Below the pieces are notes generated by a model. The model was not told the origin of the DNA. It worked only from the letters and a program-made list of their open reading frames with translations, and ran no database searches. A stretch of 64,000 bases of DNA from Silene conica. Taxonomy: Eukaryota; Streptophyta; Magnoliopsida; Caryophyllales; Caryophyllaceae. Shown here piece after piece: positions 1 through 12,600 of the stretch (position 1 is its first letter; every line of letters begins with the position of its first letter). The stretch lies in NCBI GenBank assembly GCA_029255685.2, contig CM055311.2, forward strand, positions 58,921,048 to 58,985,047, read 5' to 3'. The position numbers and the translations under genes were made by a program.

Positions 1-699
1 CCTTTTTTTTTTATTGTTGGAGAGGTATTTTAATCAAAGGTAAGCAAATGATTGAGATGAAAACAGTTCTAAGTTATTAGTGTAGGTTGTTGGAAGGGTA
101 GAGTGGTAGACTATAGAAAGTTTGTACCATTGCTCAGACTGAGTCTCTGCACTCAGTGTTATTATGTGTGAACAGACATTTGTTACAGCTTGTTGTTCGA
201 ATACTAAGTAGAAACCGCTGCTGTGTATTTGTACACCTCAACGGCTGCAGTGTATTTGTACACCTCAACGGCTGTGATCTAATCCATTCATAAAATTGGT
301 CTTGTCATTGTTGGCTATACGGTTTTATTTAGATGCAGATTTTTGTGTTATCCGAGTTATGTCTAATATAGTTCATGTTTTTTATGCATTTGTTTTAAAG
401 TAAATTGTATTATAAATTTAAACAATAGTTACTCAAGTGAAACATCATTTTTTGTGGCTTCTCATTTTAAATAAACTATTTGATGAAGTTGTATCATAAA
501 ATGTAAGAATAAGAAATACGCTTTATAGATAGCACTTAGCATCGACATAATTATAATGTAAATGCTGTTGGAAATTAATCAGAACGATAATATTTGATTC
601 AGTTACATAACTAGGGGAAATTCAAAAGATTGGTCATTTCTGATTTAGCATTAATTGTGAAAATAATGTCTGTTTTCACTTCTCCTTCTTCACGATTAC
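1..699. other. Intergenic, no gene seen
   Basis: No convincing coding region was found. A unit of about 27 bp containing GTGTATTTGTACACC occurs twice in tandem around 213-270. The rest is AT-rich and unremarkable. Confidence 0.5.
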
Positions 700-2538
700 A
701 GGTTTCTTGGTTGCGGAGCATGCATCACCAGTCTCACAGCCCAATTCTATTTGCTCTCCACTTTGGCCACCAGTACTTAGATATGGTCTCTTAAGAGGGG
801 TGATTCGTGGGCTACACTCAGCAGTCTCAGAGTTCTGCTCCTGCATCCATGGTAATTATTTATTTACTCTTGAGAGTAATGTTTCATCATTGTAGACGAC
901 TTTCATTAAAAAATTGACGTTAGAAAACTGACCATTGCATTTTTAGCATGAACTGATGGTGTGGTTCTTGATTTGAAAGAATGAAGCCCTTCCTATATAT
1001 AAGAAATGAAAAATCAAACAATAACAAAATGAACGTAATAAGCTATTTTGGTGAGTTTATCATGAAAAATTAAGGGATGCAAACATAGTTTAACAAACCT
1101 TAGATGCTTCTGTGTACTTGGTGAGCCATTTATTAGCCAGTGCTTCATCATCACTCAAACTGAACACGGTATATGAGTTAGAGCCTTGCGTGACATTATA
1201 CTTTTCATGTATATTAACCTTGAAAACAAAGGATCTGTCAATGAAAGTCTCCAGTTCACGGGGAATAGCTTCTTGCTCACCACCATTCTGTATTAAACAT
1301 GATCAATAGTTAGAAACAGTTAGCCCATATAATGAGTTGTCGGTACATTGCCATCGATAATATCCTTGAAATTCGCAAAACGATAACCATGAATGGGAAT
1401 AGATGTATCGGTTGTCACATTAACTTTGGATGAAAATTCAAACTTTAAGCGACATGGATTTGAGGTAGCCTTGTCCATTCCAGTGTTATTATCGACGGTT
1501 AAATTACGAATGTGTATACCTCCCCGACCAATAGTTTAGGAGCAAAATAGGAAATAAGTTGTTTCCTAATAGTAGCTTGGATGATTTCATTCTGCGATAA
1601 ATAAAAGGAAAACGAAAAAAGGGTTAGAACTGTGGGCTGATTTGGACTGTTTAATGCAATAAAACATTTCTTGCTTTTATTTGATCATTCTTCATCTTCA
1701 TCTTCATCATACTTAAATCAGTGATTAGTGTTACTTAATATTATTGTTTAATTAAGTTATTTATGTGATTAAATTAAGTGGGTAAATGTTACATGCAGAA
1801 AATGGGAGTATGAATTCTTTTACGTGAGTTAAGTATGAATACGCCCCCTTAATATTATCCGTCGCCCTATTCTTTTAAGTTATTTATGTGATTAAATTAA
1901 GTGGGTAAATTAAGAGTATGAAATTGTGAGTATGAAATTAAGTGAGTTAGGTATGAATACGTCAGTCTGTCTAGTTTTTCTTATTCTAATATGCAAGCTT
2001 ATCTTCTTTTACTTTCTACTACTATATTAATATTAGAAAAGGTATTTAAGAATCACTTTCCTTCACAAAATTGTACAAAGGATAATCAAATGATTCTATT
2101 TTCCAAATTTGTAGAATTTATTTAAGAGAATTTGTCATGTATTTTGGTGTATATAAGTTACTCAATTATTCCGTTTCCTAATTTGTAGGATTAATTATTC
2201 TATTTTCTTAATTTTTAGGATTATTTATTCTACGTTCCTAATTTGTAATTAGACGCTTGGTATGGAATAAGAAGTATACATATTTAACCAAAAAATATTT
2301 TGTAAACCAAGTAATCTTCCATTACCAAAAATTAATAAATAGTATGTACAGCAATATTGTATCGCAAGAGATTTAAATGACATACTTGAGCATCAAGGAG
2401 AAGACGTTCAATTGCTTCATTCTTTGTTTTATCTTTGAATTCAGGTCTTGTCCATTTGTGTACAACCCTCACATTCATCTCAGTAAGCCTAATCCCGACA
2501 TTGAGTTGCCTAATGGTGAGGACTGATGAAATGGCCAT
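700..2538 (-). pseudogene. RPA1-like (OB-fold) pseudogene, several exons
   Basis: This is a degraded relative of the large subunit of replication protein A, the single-strand DNA-binding protein; plant Helitrons often carry such genes. Exon 1 (about 2386-2538) encodes MAISSVLTIRQLN followed by VRVVHKWTRPEF, typical of the first OB fold, and ends at a GT donor. Exon 2 (about 1345-1592) starts after a CAG acceptor with NEIIQATIRKQLISYF, then shifts frame near the GEVYT motif and continues as IRNLTVDNN to FKDIIDG. Exon 3 (about 1106-1289) encodes FIDRSFVFKVNIHEKYN and SYTVFSLSDDEAL, the C-terminal DNA-binding fold. Exon 4 (about 703-851) is a polar tail. The central DNA-binding domains are missing and there is at least one frameshift, so it is probably non-functional. 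The intron at 1740-1960 contains a duplicated segment of about 115 bp. A Helitron origin is inferred from the two other RPA-like copies in this window. Confidence 0.65.
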
Positions 2539-2866
2539 AGAAGAAGATGAGATAAATCGATATACTGAAATAGGTAAGTTGCGTTTGTTTGTAATTTTAG
2601 GAGTTTGATAATTGAAGGTAAATGAAAAGTGAAATTATTATAATGACTGGTGCAAATTTATAATAACCATAATAAGAGGGTAGTTGGGATTTCGGTATTT
2701 TCGAAATTTGTACTTAATTGGTATTATTGTAACTGTTGGTATTTTCCGTTAATGTCATTAAAAGGGATTGATGATTCCAATCATGTATATTTGCAGGAAG
2801 AGAGGTTGGAACGTACACAATTAATGAGACTATGGAAAATCGTCAAATTGGAATATCATTGTATAT

Positions 2867-3240
2867 TTAATATGAATTTGAAGGGGATTTATGGAAAATT
2901 GTATGAACATTTAATGTGAATTTTCTGAACAATTTTCTGAAATTGTATGAACTGTTTGATTTTATGGAAAATTGTCAAATTCAAATTCATATTTAATATG
3001 AATTTGAATGGGATTTATGGAAAATTGTATGAACATTTAATATGAATTTTCTAAACTAAGGAAAATTGCATGAACCGTTACATTTTATGGAAAATTGTGA
3101 AATTGAAATTCATATTATTAATATGAATTTGAATGGGATTTATGGAAAATTGTATGAACATTTAATATGAAATTTCTGAACTATTGAAAGTTGTATTATA
3201 CGTTTGATTTTAGGGAAAGTTTTTAAATTGGCAATTATGG
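2867..3240. repeat. Minisatellite, about 124 bp period, 3 copies
   Basis: Three head-to-tail copies each contain GGGATTTATGGAAAATTG followed by TATGAACATTTAAT and a variable tail. Copies begin near 2867, 2993 and 3118. No coding potential is seen. Confidence 0.7.
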
Positions 3241-3533
3241 TTTTATTTGATTGGCCGAAAAGCAATTATGGTTTGATTTGATTGGCTGAAAAAAAATGAA
3301 ATGGTGAGGTTTAATGAGAGGCCTTGTAAAGCAATTTTCTGAAATATGGTAGCGCCACGTCAGTTACTATACAAGATTCTTTTAATGATATAATGATGAT
3401 ATGTAAGTCTCTTCTATGACAGATATATTTATCAGACTTGTAATAAGTTAAGTATTACCCATATAAATAGAAAAAAAATAGACGTGATAAAAATAAAAGT
3501 AATAGAAAATTATAGATAACTTGTTTTTACTTA

Positions 3534-4225
3534 GGCCCTGTTTTTTTGGACTTATTTTTGCTTAATTTAAGTTAAGTTCAGCAAAAATAAGTTAAGTTCA
3601 GAAAAGTTCAGCAAAAATAAGTTATGTTCAGCAAAAATAAGTTAAGTTAAGTTCAGCAAAAATAAGTTCAGAAAAGTTCAGCAAAAATAAGTTAAGTTCA
3701 GCAAAAATAAGTTAAGTTAAGTTCAGCAAAAATAAGTTCAGAAAAGTTAAGTAAAAATAAGTTCAGAAAAGTTAAGCAAATACTCATACCCGTTTATAGT
3801 ATTGACGAGTTTTGAAAATTTTAAGATTTTCACAAATTCTCTCGTACAAACGTCTCATGTGCGACTATTTTTTTTAATTACCCAAAAGTGTCACTATTAA
3901 CAAAAGAATAGTCGGACTTTGGAAAAATACACGGGTTAACAATTACACACAATAACTCTCGTACAACTTTTATTAAAATTGAAGCGAAAAATAAGACATT
4001 ATTTAAGCTAAACATAGTCAAAGTCTCAAAGACATTTGGCGAGGCAATAGATTCAACGGTGTAAGCGCAAATGAAGACGAGAGAAGTGAAAAAGGGGAAG
4101 TGAAGATAATGTTGATAATATAGAAATTGATTATTATTAAAAAAAAAATGTGATATGTGATTTACTTTTTAATTATGTATTGCAGTAAGATAATGAATAT
4201 ACTATATTTATATATCTAAAAAGAA

Positions 4226-4264
<39 letters not shown>

Positions 4265-4597
4265 TAAGTTAAAATGTATTTAGTTCGGAAAAGTTAGACT
4301 CATACGGAGTATAAGTTAAGTTCACAAAAGTTAAATTCATAAAAGTTAAGCAAATATAAGTTAACTTCAGCAAATATAAGTTAATTTAAGTTCAGCAAAA
4401 ACAAGTTCAGAAAAGTTCAGCAAAAATAAGTTAAGTTCAGAAAAAATAAGTTAAGTTAAGTTTAGCAAAAATAAGTTCAGAAAAGTTCAGCAAAAATAAG
4501 TTAAGTTCAGCAAATATAAGTTAAGTTCAGAAAAATTCAGAAAAAATAAGTTAAGTTAAGATAAATTAAGCAAAAATAAGTCCAAAAGAATATGACC
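3534..4597. mobile_element. PIF/Harbinger-like non-autonomous element with internal arrays
   Basis: The element is flanked by TTA on both sides (3531-3533 and 4598-4600). Its ends start GGCCCTGTTT on the left and, read inward, GGTCATATTC on the right; both then share TTTTGGACTTATTTTTGC, giving inverted termini of about 37 bp. TTA duplication plus a GGCCCTGTT end is the Tourist/Harbinger pattern. Inside each terminus lies an array built on AAGTTCAGCAAAAATAAGTT units in the same orientation. The core is AT-rich with a TTA microsatellite at about 4225-4263. No transposase is present. Confidence 0.75.
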
Positions 4598-6040
4598 TTA
4601 TTTATGTGAATTTTATTTGGCTTATTACAAATATTTGATTGATATTAACCCACTATATAAAAAAAAAAAAAGAATTTGTGTAGAATATTTAAGGAAGGTA
4701 GCATATGACAAGTTAATTTAATCTCCGAGAACGAGGTAGTGGACGTTGAAACTTGAACCACATTGAGGAAGGAAAGAAGGACGAAAAGCTTAAACGTCGT
4801 AACGACTAACAGCTGATACGCGACAATGACTAAAAAAGACAATATATCTTCTATTTTGAGTTCTCGTCGCACCGACACCTTTCATGTGTGTATGCCGACT
4901 TGGCCTTTTTATCCACCTCCATTGCTTCCTTCCACACAAAACAGAATCTCCTTGATGCTATCAGCATTTCTTAGATGCGAATTTCAAATATGCGATCATC
5001 CATTATTCATCCCTAATTTCACATTAACTCAATTCTAGTATTCTATACCACATAAATTAACATTTAATTTACGTGTATAACTATCTAAAACAGATCTAGT
5101 TTATATACAAACTATTGATTTCAACTCCAAATTATAACATAAAACGTATTATGATTTAGGCATTTTGGAATATCGATATTTATGTTCTTAAATTTATTTG
5201 ATTTTAAAATTTAAGACTTTTATGATTGGATAAGCTAACATTTTCAGGTTTGGCATTATATGATGTACAAAGGCCAAGCAAATCAGAAAAATAAAGGAGA
5301 AATAAGGATACATTATTGAGTTTTCTACATATCTACCTAATCGTTTGCGTAAACCTTATCAAAAATAGAAATAAATAACATTTGAGTAACACATTTTAAA
5401 ACGTAAATAGATAATAATTAACCGAAACAGAGAGTATAATATGAATATATTAATGATGGTTATTTCATTTGACATATCTAGACACCAAACTTAATCCCAT
5501 AAATGATAATCCTTCACATTAGAATTACAAATCCACCCCTACACTGACAGTTCGTGCAAAACATTTGTATAAAACATTTTACCAAAGAGTTATTATCATA
5601 AAACTAGTTATATTTGTTTACTTAATTACGCCACATAAGAGTGATTTCCAATTACTTTTATGACGGTTTTTACCAGTGCTATTTTAGATTTCATGACCAA
5701 CCCAAATATACGAGTCCCACCTCTAAGGCTCTAACCCCACGGTACCAAAAGAAGTCCCATGAGAGAATATTTAGGTATATAGGATCACAAATTATTATTT
5801 ATAATGGATGATATCTGTCACAAGCTTGTGACGGGTCAAATAAAACTTATCTGGATAAATAAGGACAATTAATTGATGATTCCCTCTACACTTTTACTTT
5901 TGTCTTATCTATCATATTGTAGATAATTAACCCGTTATAAATTTGTGACGATATATTGTGACAAAATAGAGTTATTGCCGTAGGATAGATGGTAATGGCA
6001 ATTTGTGTATGGGGAAATACGAGTGAAACGTAAAGCATTG
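4598..6040. other. AT-rich intergenic DNA with a palindromic repeat relic
   Basis: No supported gene. Around 5806-5965 the sequence contains CTGTCACAAGCTTGTGACGG and, at its far side, ATTTGTGACGATATATTGTG. The same palindromic core recurs near 16340-16400 and 32885-33060, which suggests a dispersed MITE family. Confidence 0.5.
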
Positions 6041-6053
6041 ATATATATTATAT
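6041..6053 (+). promoter_or_regulatory. Candidate TATA element upstream of pyrophosphatase
   Basis: ATATATATTATAT lies about 500 bp upstream of the start codon. It precedes a pyrimidine-rich leader with CT runs (about 6210-6300), which plant housekeeping 5' UTRs often have. The transcription start cannot be fixed from sequence alone. Confidence 0.4.
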
Positions 6054-6552
6054 TCTTCCTTTTGCATTTATTCCTATTCTTATTCCTATTTTTTTTATTT
6101 TTTTATTTTGATAATACTCCGTATTAATTTTAAAAAATGGGTTTCGCTCCCTTTAAAATGGGAGTGGCGCAACAACAGAAACGCACATTTCATTTCATTT
6201 GTCATACACTTCTCTCTCTCTCTTCTTTGCTTTTGCTTCAATTTCCAGTCATTTCTCTCTCATTTTTTTCATCTTCTTTATTTCTCTTTACTTCTTCTTA
6301 AGCTTTCAGATTACACCATCTTTTCCAATATCTCTCAGATCTTACTTACTCTCTTTTTTACGTTTTGAATTCAACAAGATCCAGGTAATTTCCATCCTCT
6401 TTATTTTGTTTTCGGTTTTTGTTCAATGTGTAACACCCACTAAGCTGTAACATATGCGTCCAATGTTAATGTTACATTTAATTGCGTCTTGTTTTGATAT
6501 CGCTCATGAAAACTAAGTGATTGCTCTGTTTACAGTTTACAGGTTGGCGAAG

Positions 6553-8834
6553 ATGGTTCCTGCAATTGAGTCACAGAAAGAAGATGTTAAGAACTCGAAT
6601 GGCTCAAAACTTCCACGGCTTAATGAAAGAATCGTATCATCGATGACTCGAAGATCAGTTGCTGCACACCCTTGGCATGATCTTGAGATAGGTAGCCAGA
6701 GAGACTAGTCACTCCCTCTTTCACCATTTCATCTCTCTCATCATTCATTGCCACTTACGTACGTTTCTCTTATGTCTTTGTTTTAATCTAGGTCCTGGAG
6801 CTCCTGTCATCTTCAATTGTGTAAGTAGTCCATCCTTTTTACCATTATTTTTTCTGATTAATGGATATACACACGCACATAGTAGTACTACCTCCGTATT
6901 AATGAATTCTTTATGTTTACTTTTTAAGTAGAAGATTACTTGAGTAAAAATAAAGCAAAGTGTAAACCTTGTTATGCAGGTGATTGAAATAGCAAGGGGA
7001 AGTAAGGTGAAATACGAACTTGACAAAAAGACCGGTCTGATTAAGGTATAATCAACACCAATTTAATTTACCTTTATTTGTTTTGAATCTCATCTTTGTT
7101 GTTGTTTCATTTGTTTTGATAATCATGTTATCTTTGTCCAGGTTGATCGCATCCTTTATTCATCAGTTGTTTACCCCCACAACTACGGATTCATTCCTCG
7201 AACTCTTTGTGAAGACAATGACCCCATAGATGTCTTGGTTATCATGCAGGTACTTCTACTCTTCCATATCAAATCTTTATGCACATTATTAATTTACAAC
7301 CTTCTTCCACTGAATTCTTTTTGTTAATGTCTTAATTCTACTTATGGATATAAAACCCTTGTTCCTTCATGATTCATGATGAGGTTCATTTTTTGAGTAT
7401 GCCATTTAATAGTGTCAAACTTGCAGGAGCCTGTTCTTCCAGGATGCTTCTTGCGCGCTAAAGCTATAGGATTGATGCCCATGATTGATCAGGTACCTAA
7501 AACATATTTCCATTTGCACAGACAGTATCAATTATGTTGCCCAGGATTCTAATGCCTTTGTTCAGGGGGAGAAAGATGATAAGATCATTGCTGTTTGTGC
7601 CGATGATCCTGAGTACCGACATTACAATGACATCAAGGAGCTCCCTCCCCATCGTTTGGCTGAGATTCGCCGTTTCTTTGAAGATTGTATCCTTTCATTT
7701 TGTTTGCCTTTTTTAACTTCATTAACTTATCCGTCATTAAGTTCAGCCATGACCTCCCAGCTCCCTCTCTTCTCTTCTGTACTACTTTTTCATGCCATTA
7801 TATAGTCCTTGCTTCACTTTGAAGTTCACATGATATTTACACTGACCGATTATTTCCCACAATATACAATAGTTTGACCCTTCAAAGGTGCTGTGTTGTG
7901 TAGCCTGTTTAATAGAAGTTCATACTCAATAGTCGATACAGCCCACATGTCTTCTCCTTGACAATTTTCTCAGATAAGAAAAATGAGAACAAGGAAGTTG
8001 CTGTTGATGAGTTTCTGCCTGCTTCTGCGGCACATCAAGCAGTCCAGCATTCCATGTATGTATTCACTCCTCATCGAACATGCAATTTCAATCTGCATTG
8101 TTTTATACCATTCGCAATCTAATAAGCGATGTCCTTCATGGTGCATGGTGTCATAATTTTATCAAACAGAGAACGCGCTATTGCACAGTATCTAATGCAA
8201 GTGGGTCTTAAGCTTAGTCGGCCAGTCATGTTATGATCTGAGTTAGCTAACCCGAATCATCATTTGGAAATGTCCACTATATGAAAATATGAAGAAACTA
8301 TCAATTGTAATATGAATCCATCAATCTTCATTACCCTTTCTATCTTATCAGTTATCACATCCCCGTTATATAAGCATCCTTACGTATGCAGCTATGCTTA
8401 CATGCTACTCTCAATTTCACAAACCAAAGCACGGGCTTTATGCGATCTATTTTTATATTTTAAGAGGATGTTGAACAAGGTTAAGATTGTTTGAGCCCCT
8501 AAATTTACGCCGGGATATAGGACGAAGGAAGTAGCACCTAGTGCTAACAATAACTTAGGAAAGGGAAGTTTTCCAATAACTTAAAAAAATAGGAAATGAA
8601 GCCGTCTAATCATCCATAAAATTCAGATTACTAAAACAATGGCTTCTCGTATGCTTTGTGTAGTGACTCAATAGACATAAAAGGAAAGGTTCGTTGAGAA
8701 AATCATGCTTTAACTATGAAGGCATTATTGTTTGATTTTGCTTGTTAACTTGAACCTGACACTCTTTACATTGTTTTATCTTTGGGTGAAGGGATCTGTA
8801 TGCGAACTACATTGTCGAGACTCTGAGGCGGTAG
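6553..8834 (+). CDS. PPA: Soluble inorganic pyrophosphatase (family I), 8 coding exons
   Basis: The enzyme hydrolyses pyrophosphate to two phosphates with Mg2+, pulling biosynthetic reactions forward; plant members of this short type are usually cytosolic. Coding exons are 6553-6691, 6792-6820, 6980-7045, 7142-7249, 7427-7492, 7566-7686, 7974-8055 and 8792-8834. All junctions are GT-AG, the phases agree, and the total is 654 nt, or 217 residues plus stop, the usual length for plant soluble pyrophosphatases. The family signature DNDPIDVLV is in exon 4, with [13 protein letters not shown] just before it and [13 protein letters not shown] in exon 5. The C-terminus is [11 protein letters not shown]. 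The start is the ATG in GCGAAGATGGTT. A probable leader intron runs from the GTAATTT donor at about 6384 to a TTTACAG acceptor at about 6540. No transit peptide is evident. It is intact and likely functional. Confidence 0.96.
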
Positions 8835-9659
8835 TGCTTGTTCATCGGCTGCATGCACAATTTCTTGATCCTTGAATCTGTTATATGGTGAATATCGTTT
8901 TGTGAAGTATTCTTTTTTGAAATTGAGAAACATCAATCAAATATTACAAGCTCAATTGTATTTCTGAGCCCTCGAAAGTATGTGAAGTTTGTTATACTAA
9001 AATGTTTTCTTTTGTAATGAATACAGTACTAAATTTCTTCTTACTGGAATATACGATGGTTCGAAATTTATTGCTAATTGTCTAATTTTCGGGACCTGTC
9101 GATTCTGTATCGGAAAACATAGATACAGAGTCAGTCCTTCCCTGCACAAGAAACTATCTTTCAAATGGAAACTGTGTTTTTAACCATGATGTTTCCTCTG
9201 TTTGTTTCCAAGATTCGTGGAATAGATAATCAAAACTCACATACTACCACCTTCTTATCTTACGTTGATTTCATTTCCCCACCAAAATGTAGACAAAAAT
9301 GGCGGATATATTTGTAAAGATTTGATTTACAGTATGGACACCTGTAATACTGATAGAAAATGGAGTATGATATGATTTGTGTGTAAATCGTATGCTTTTC
9401 TATTATGATTGATCAACTTAAATAGGATACAAGTGCCTCATATTCAGAAGGGCTCAATCAAAGAGAGTATCTTGCTCAACCAATATAGCCTAATATTACG
9501 ATATTAGACCATATTACGATATGATGGGATATTATACGATATTCTTTCCCATACCCTCCTGCAATCGTAAAGGCAGTACATAGTACGAACTTTACGATTG
9601 AAGAAATACAAGAAAAACATAACTAACAAAAGAAAGGAAAAAAAAAAATCATCTTCTTA
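8835..9659. other. Pyrophosphatase 3' UTR and intergenic DNA
   Basis: The 3' UTR probably covers the first 150-200 bp after the stop. Beyond that no gene is visible. A cluster of ATATTACGATAT-type short palindromes lies at about 9490-9545. Confidence 0.5.
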
Positions 9660-12600
9660 GGCCCCGTTCTTTCTGACTTTTTAGAGCTGAACTGAACTGA
9701 GCTGAACTGAATGGGGCTGAGCTGAACTGAACTGAACTGAATCGAGCTGAGCTGAACTGAACTGAACTGAACTGAATTTAATCGAGCTGAACTGAACTTA
9801 ATCGAGCTGAATGAAACAGAAATTAATAGAAATAAACTGAATATAAATGTTTAATTCAAGTGTAATAACTAATAATAATATTATTAATAATTATAATATA
9901 AAATTAATATAAATTTTGCGATTTTTTAAAAAATAATTATATTATTAAAGTAACCATATCTAGGCCAAATGACCATTTTATTAAAGTATTTTTCAAACTA
10001 ACCATATCTAGGCTAAAAAAATGTATTTACTTAATTTAATCACTTGAATCCACGTCTATACTTCGTAATTTCATTCCGATGCATAAACTTGGTATTCCAG
10101 TTATACAACATCAAAGTATTCAAGGAAGAACAGATTCAAACATGGATAATAAAGAACGGAAGAAATTCATGAATAAAGTTCGAAAAGAAATTCAAAAAAA
10201 ATAGGGTGTGATATTGGTGTCTATAATGACCTCGATAATGAAGCACATCAAGACGATACGGAAGTCAATAGCGAAGCAACATAGATGTCTTTGTTAATGA
10301 TATTTATATTTTCAAGATTATGATTTTCGATTGTGTTAACAAATATTATTATTTGAATGTTATCAAATTTTACTTCTCAATTACATTTTTTCCACTCTTT
10401 CATGTTTAATTACTACTACTACTAGTACAAATAATAATAATAATAATAATAATAATTATTATTATTATTATTATAAACAATAAAAATATATATAAAATAA
10501 TAATAAGATGAAGAAATAATAAAGACAACAACAAAAACAACAATACTAATCATAATAATAATTATTAATTAATAATAATAAATAGAATAATAATTAATAA
10601 ATAAAATAATAATAATAATAATAATGAAGCGGATGGGGGTTTGGCTTTGCGGTGTCTGTCTTAGGACCCATGCCTTTCGCTCTAGATGTCATCATGTAGG
10701 GGGTCATACTGTAGACCCTCCGGATTGTGGTGATGGTATTGTCCGTTTTGTTATCCAGGGTATCCCTAGACCCCCAGCTCCGTCTCCATCTGTTCCCGTG
10801 TCTGATGTTGGGGTTGAGCTTGATCAGTGGTCTATAGCTTCGTTTGATCGTTTGTTTTCTTTGGGCCTTCGTTCGGTGAAATCCATACCTCCTAAGTGTC
10901 GGCTTGGGTTTGCTCGGGTTTTGAAAGGGGTTCTGGATGAGGTGGCTGACTCTCCTGGTAACCTCTCCTGCTGGATTCGGTTGTTTGTTCTGCCTCTTTG
11001 TCTACTCAAGACCTTCACTCCCCGGAGTAATGTTGAGTGTAGATCCGCTGTCAGGCGGCAGCGGCAGGAGGAGAGTATTGCCGGGGCTATCCTTGCTTGG
11101 GGGGCACCGGGAGGTGGGTTGCAGCTGCTACGGGAGTGTTTGGCTGAGGGTTCTCCTCCGTTTCACGTGGAGGAGGAGCTTGATTTGAGTGAGCTTAACC
11201 TTCGCCAATGTCGGCGGAAGATTAGCGATGGCCATTATACTGCTGCCGCTCGGGTGCTCTCTTCTTCTGGTGTCGCTCCCTACTCTATTGCCACTTTTGA
11301 GTCTTTGCAGGAGAAGCATCCGGTCGTCCCCTCACCATCTTTACCTCCTTTACCTGAGGATCATCCTCCACTTGTTGTTTCTTCAGCCGTGGTGTTGGAT
11401 ATGATTCGTAGTTTCCCGCGTGGCACTTCTTGTGGGAGGGATGGTTTTCGAGCTCAGCACTTCATGGATTGTTTGAGTGGGGCTGCAATGGCTATCTCTG
11501 ATGATTTGCTCACGTCTATTACTAGGGTGGTTAATCTATTTTTAGATGGTCGGTGCCCGCCGGCTCTTGGTGAGTATCTTGCTAGTGCCCCGCTCACTCC
11601 CCTGGTTAAGCCCGGGGGTGGTCTACGTCCTATTGCTGTTGGCACTGTTTGGAGACGACTGGTCTCTTAGGTTGGTGCGTTTTTGGTTGGCCCTACTTTG
11701 GCTTCTTATTTTTCTGATCTTCAGTTCGGGGTTGGGGTGTCCGGTGGAGGAGAGGCTATCTTGCATGCCTTGAACCGGCTCGTGGAGAATCGTGGTGGTG
11801 AGGTAGGGCTTTCTATGTTGCTGGTTGATTTTCGGAATGCCTTCAACCTTGTTGACCGCTCGGTCATGCTTCAGGAGGTTCGTCGTCGTTGCCCGGGTCT
11901 TTCCCGTTGGGTGGAGTTCTGTTATTCTCGCCCCGCCCGGTTGTATTATGGGGAACATTGCTTGCAGTCTTGTCAGGGAGTTCAGCAAGGTGATCCTTTG
12001 GGGCCGTTGCTTTTCGCGTTGGTTTTGCATCCCTTGGTGTGCAAAATTCGGGATTCTTTTGATCTTATTATGCAGGCATGGTACTTGGATGATGGTACTA
12101 TTGTTGGAGATACGTTGGAGGTGGGGAGGGTGTTGGATTTGATTTTGGTTGATGGCCCCGGTTTTGGTCTTCATCTTAATGTTGCTAAGACGGAGCTGTT
12201 TTGGCCTACTGAGGACCCCCGGAGTCAGCTTCCCGGTGTTTTCCCCACTTCTATCGCCCGTCCCTTACGGGGTGTCTCGGTTTTGGGTGGGCCAGTCAGT
12301 ACTTGCCCTATTTTTAGCAGTGAGCTTGTGGAGAGGAGAGTGACTAAGACTGTTGAGCTTATGGACTTAGTCGCGAGGATCGAGGACCCGCAGTGTGAGT
12401 TGCTTTTGATTCGTGCATGTACTGGTATTTCTAAGCTTTATTTTTCTCTTCGTACTTGTTCCCCGGTTGCTTTTGAGTCGGCTCATCTCCGTTTTGATGC
12501 TGCGCTTCGTTCTAGCTTGGAGCGTATTGTCACCGCGTCTGGGCCTGGGTTTGGGGAGTGGCAGTGACGCCTTGCTACTTTCCCCTTTCATTTAGGCGGG

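Noticed and set aside
4645..5038. Opposing short open frames
   Set aside because: No homology, no splice context, and they overlap on both strands.
6108..6450. Open frames rich in Phe, Ser and Leu before the pyrophosphatase
   Set aside because: This is the pyrimidine-rich leader and leader intron; the frames have no domain and overlap in two registers.
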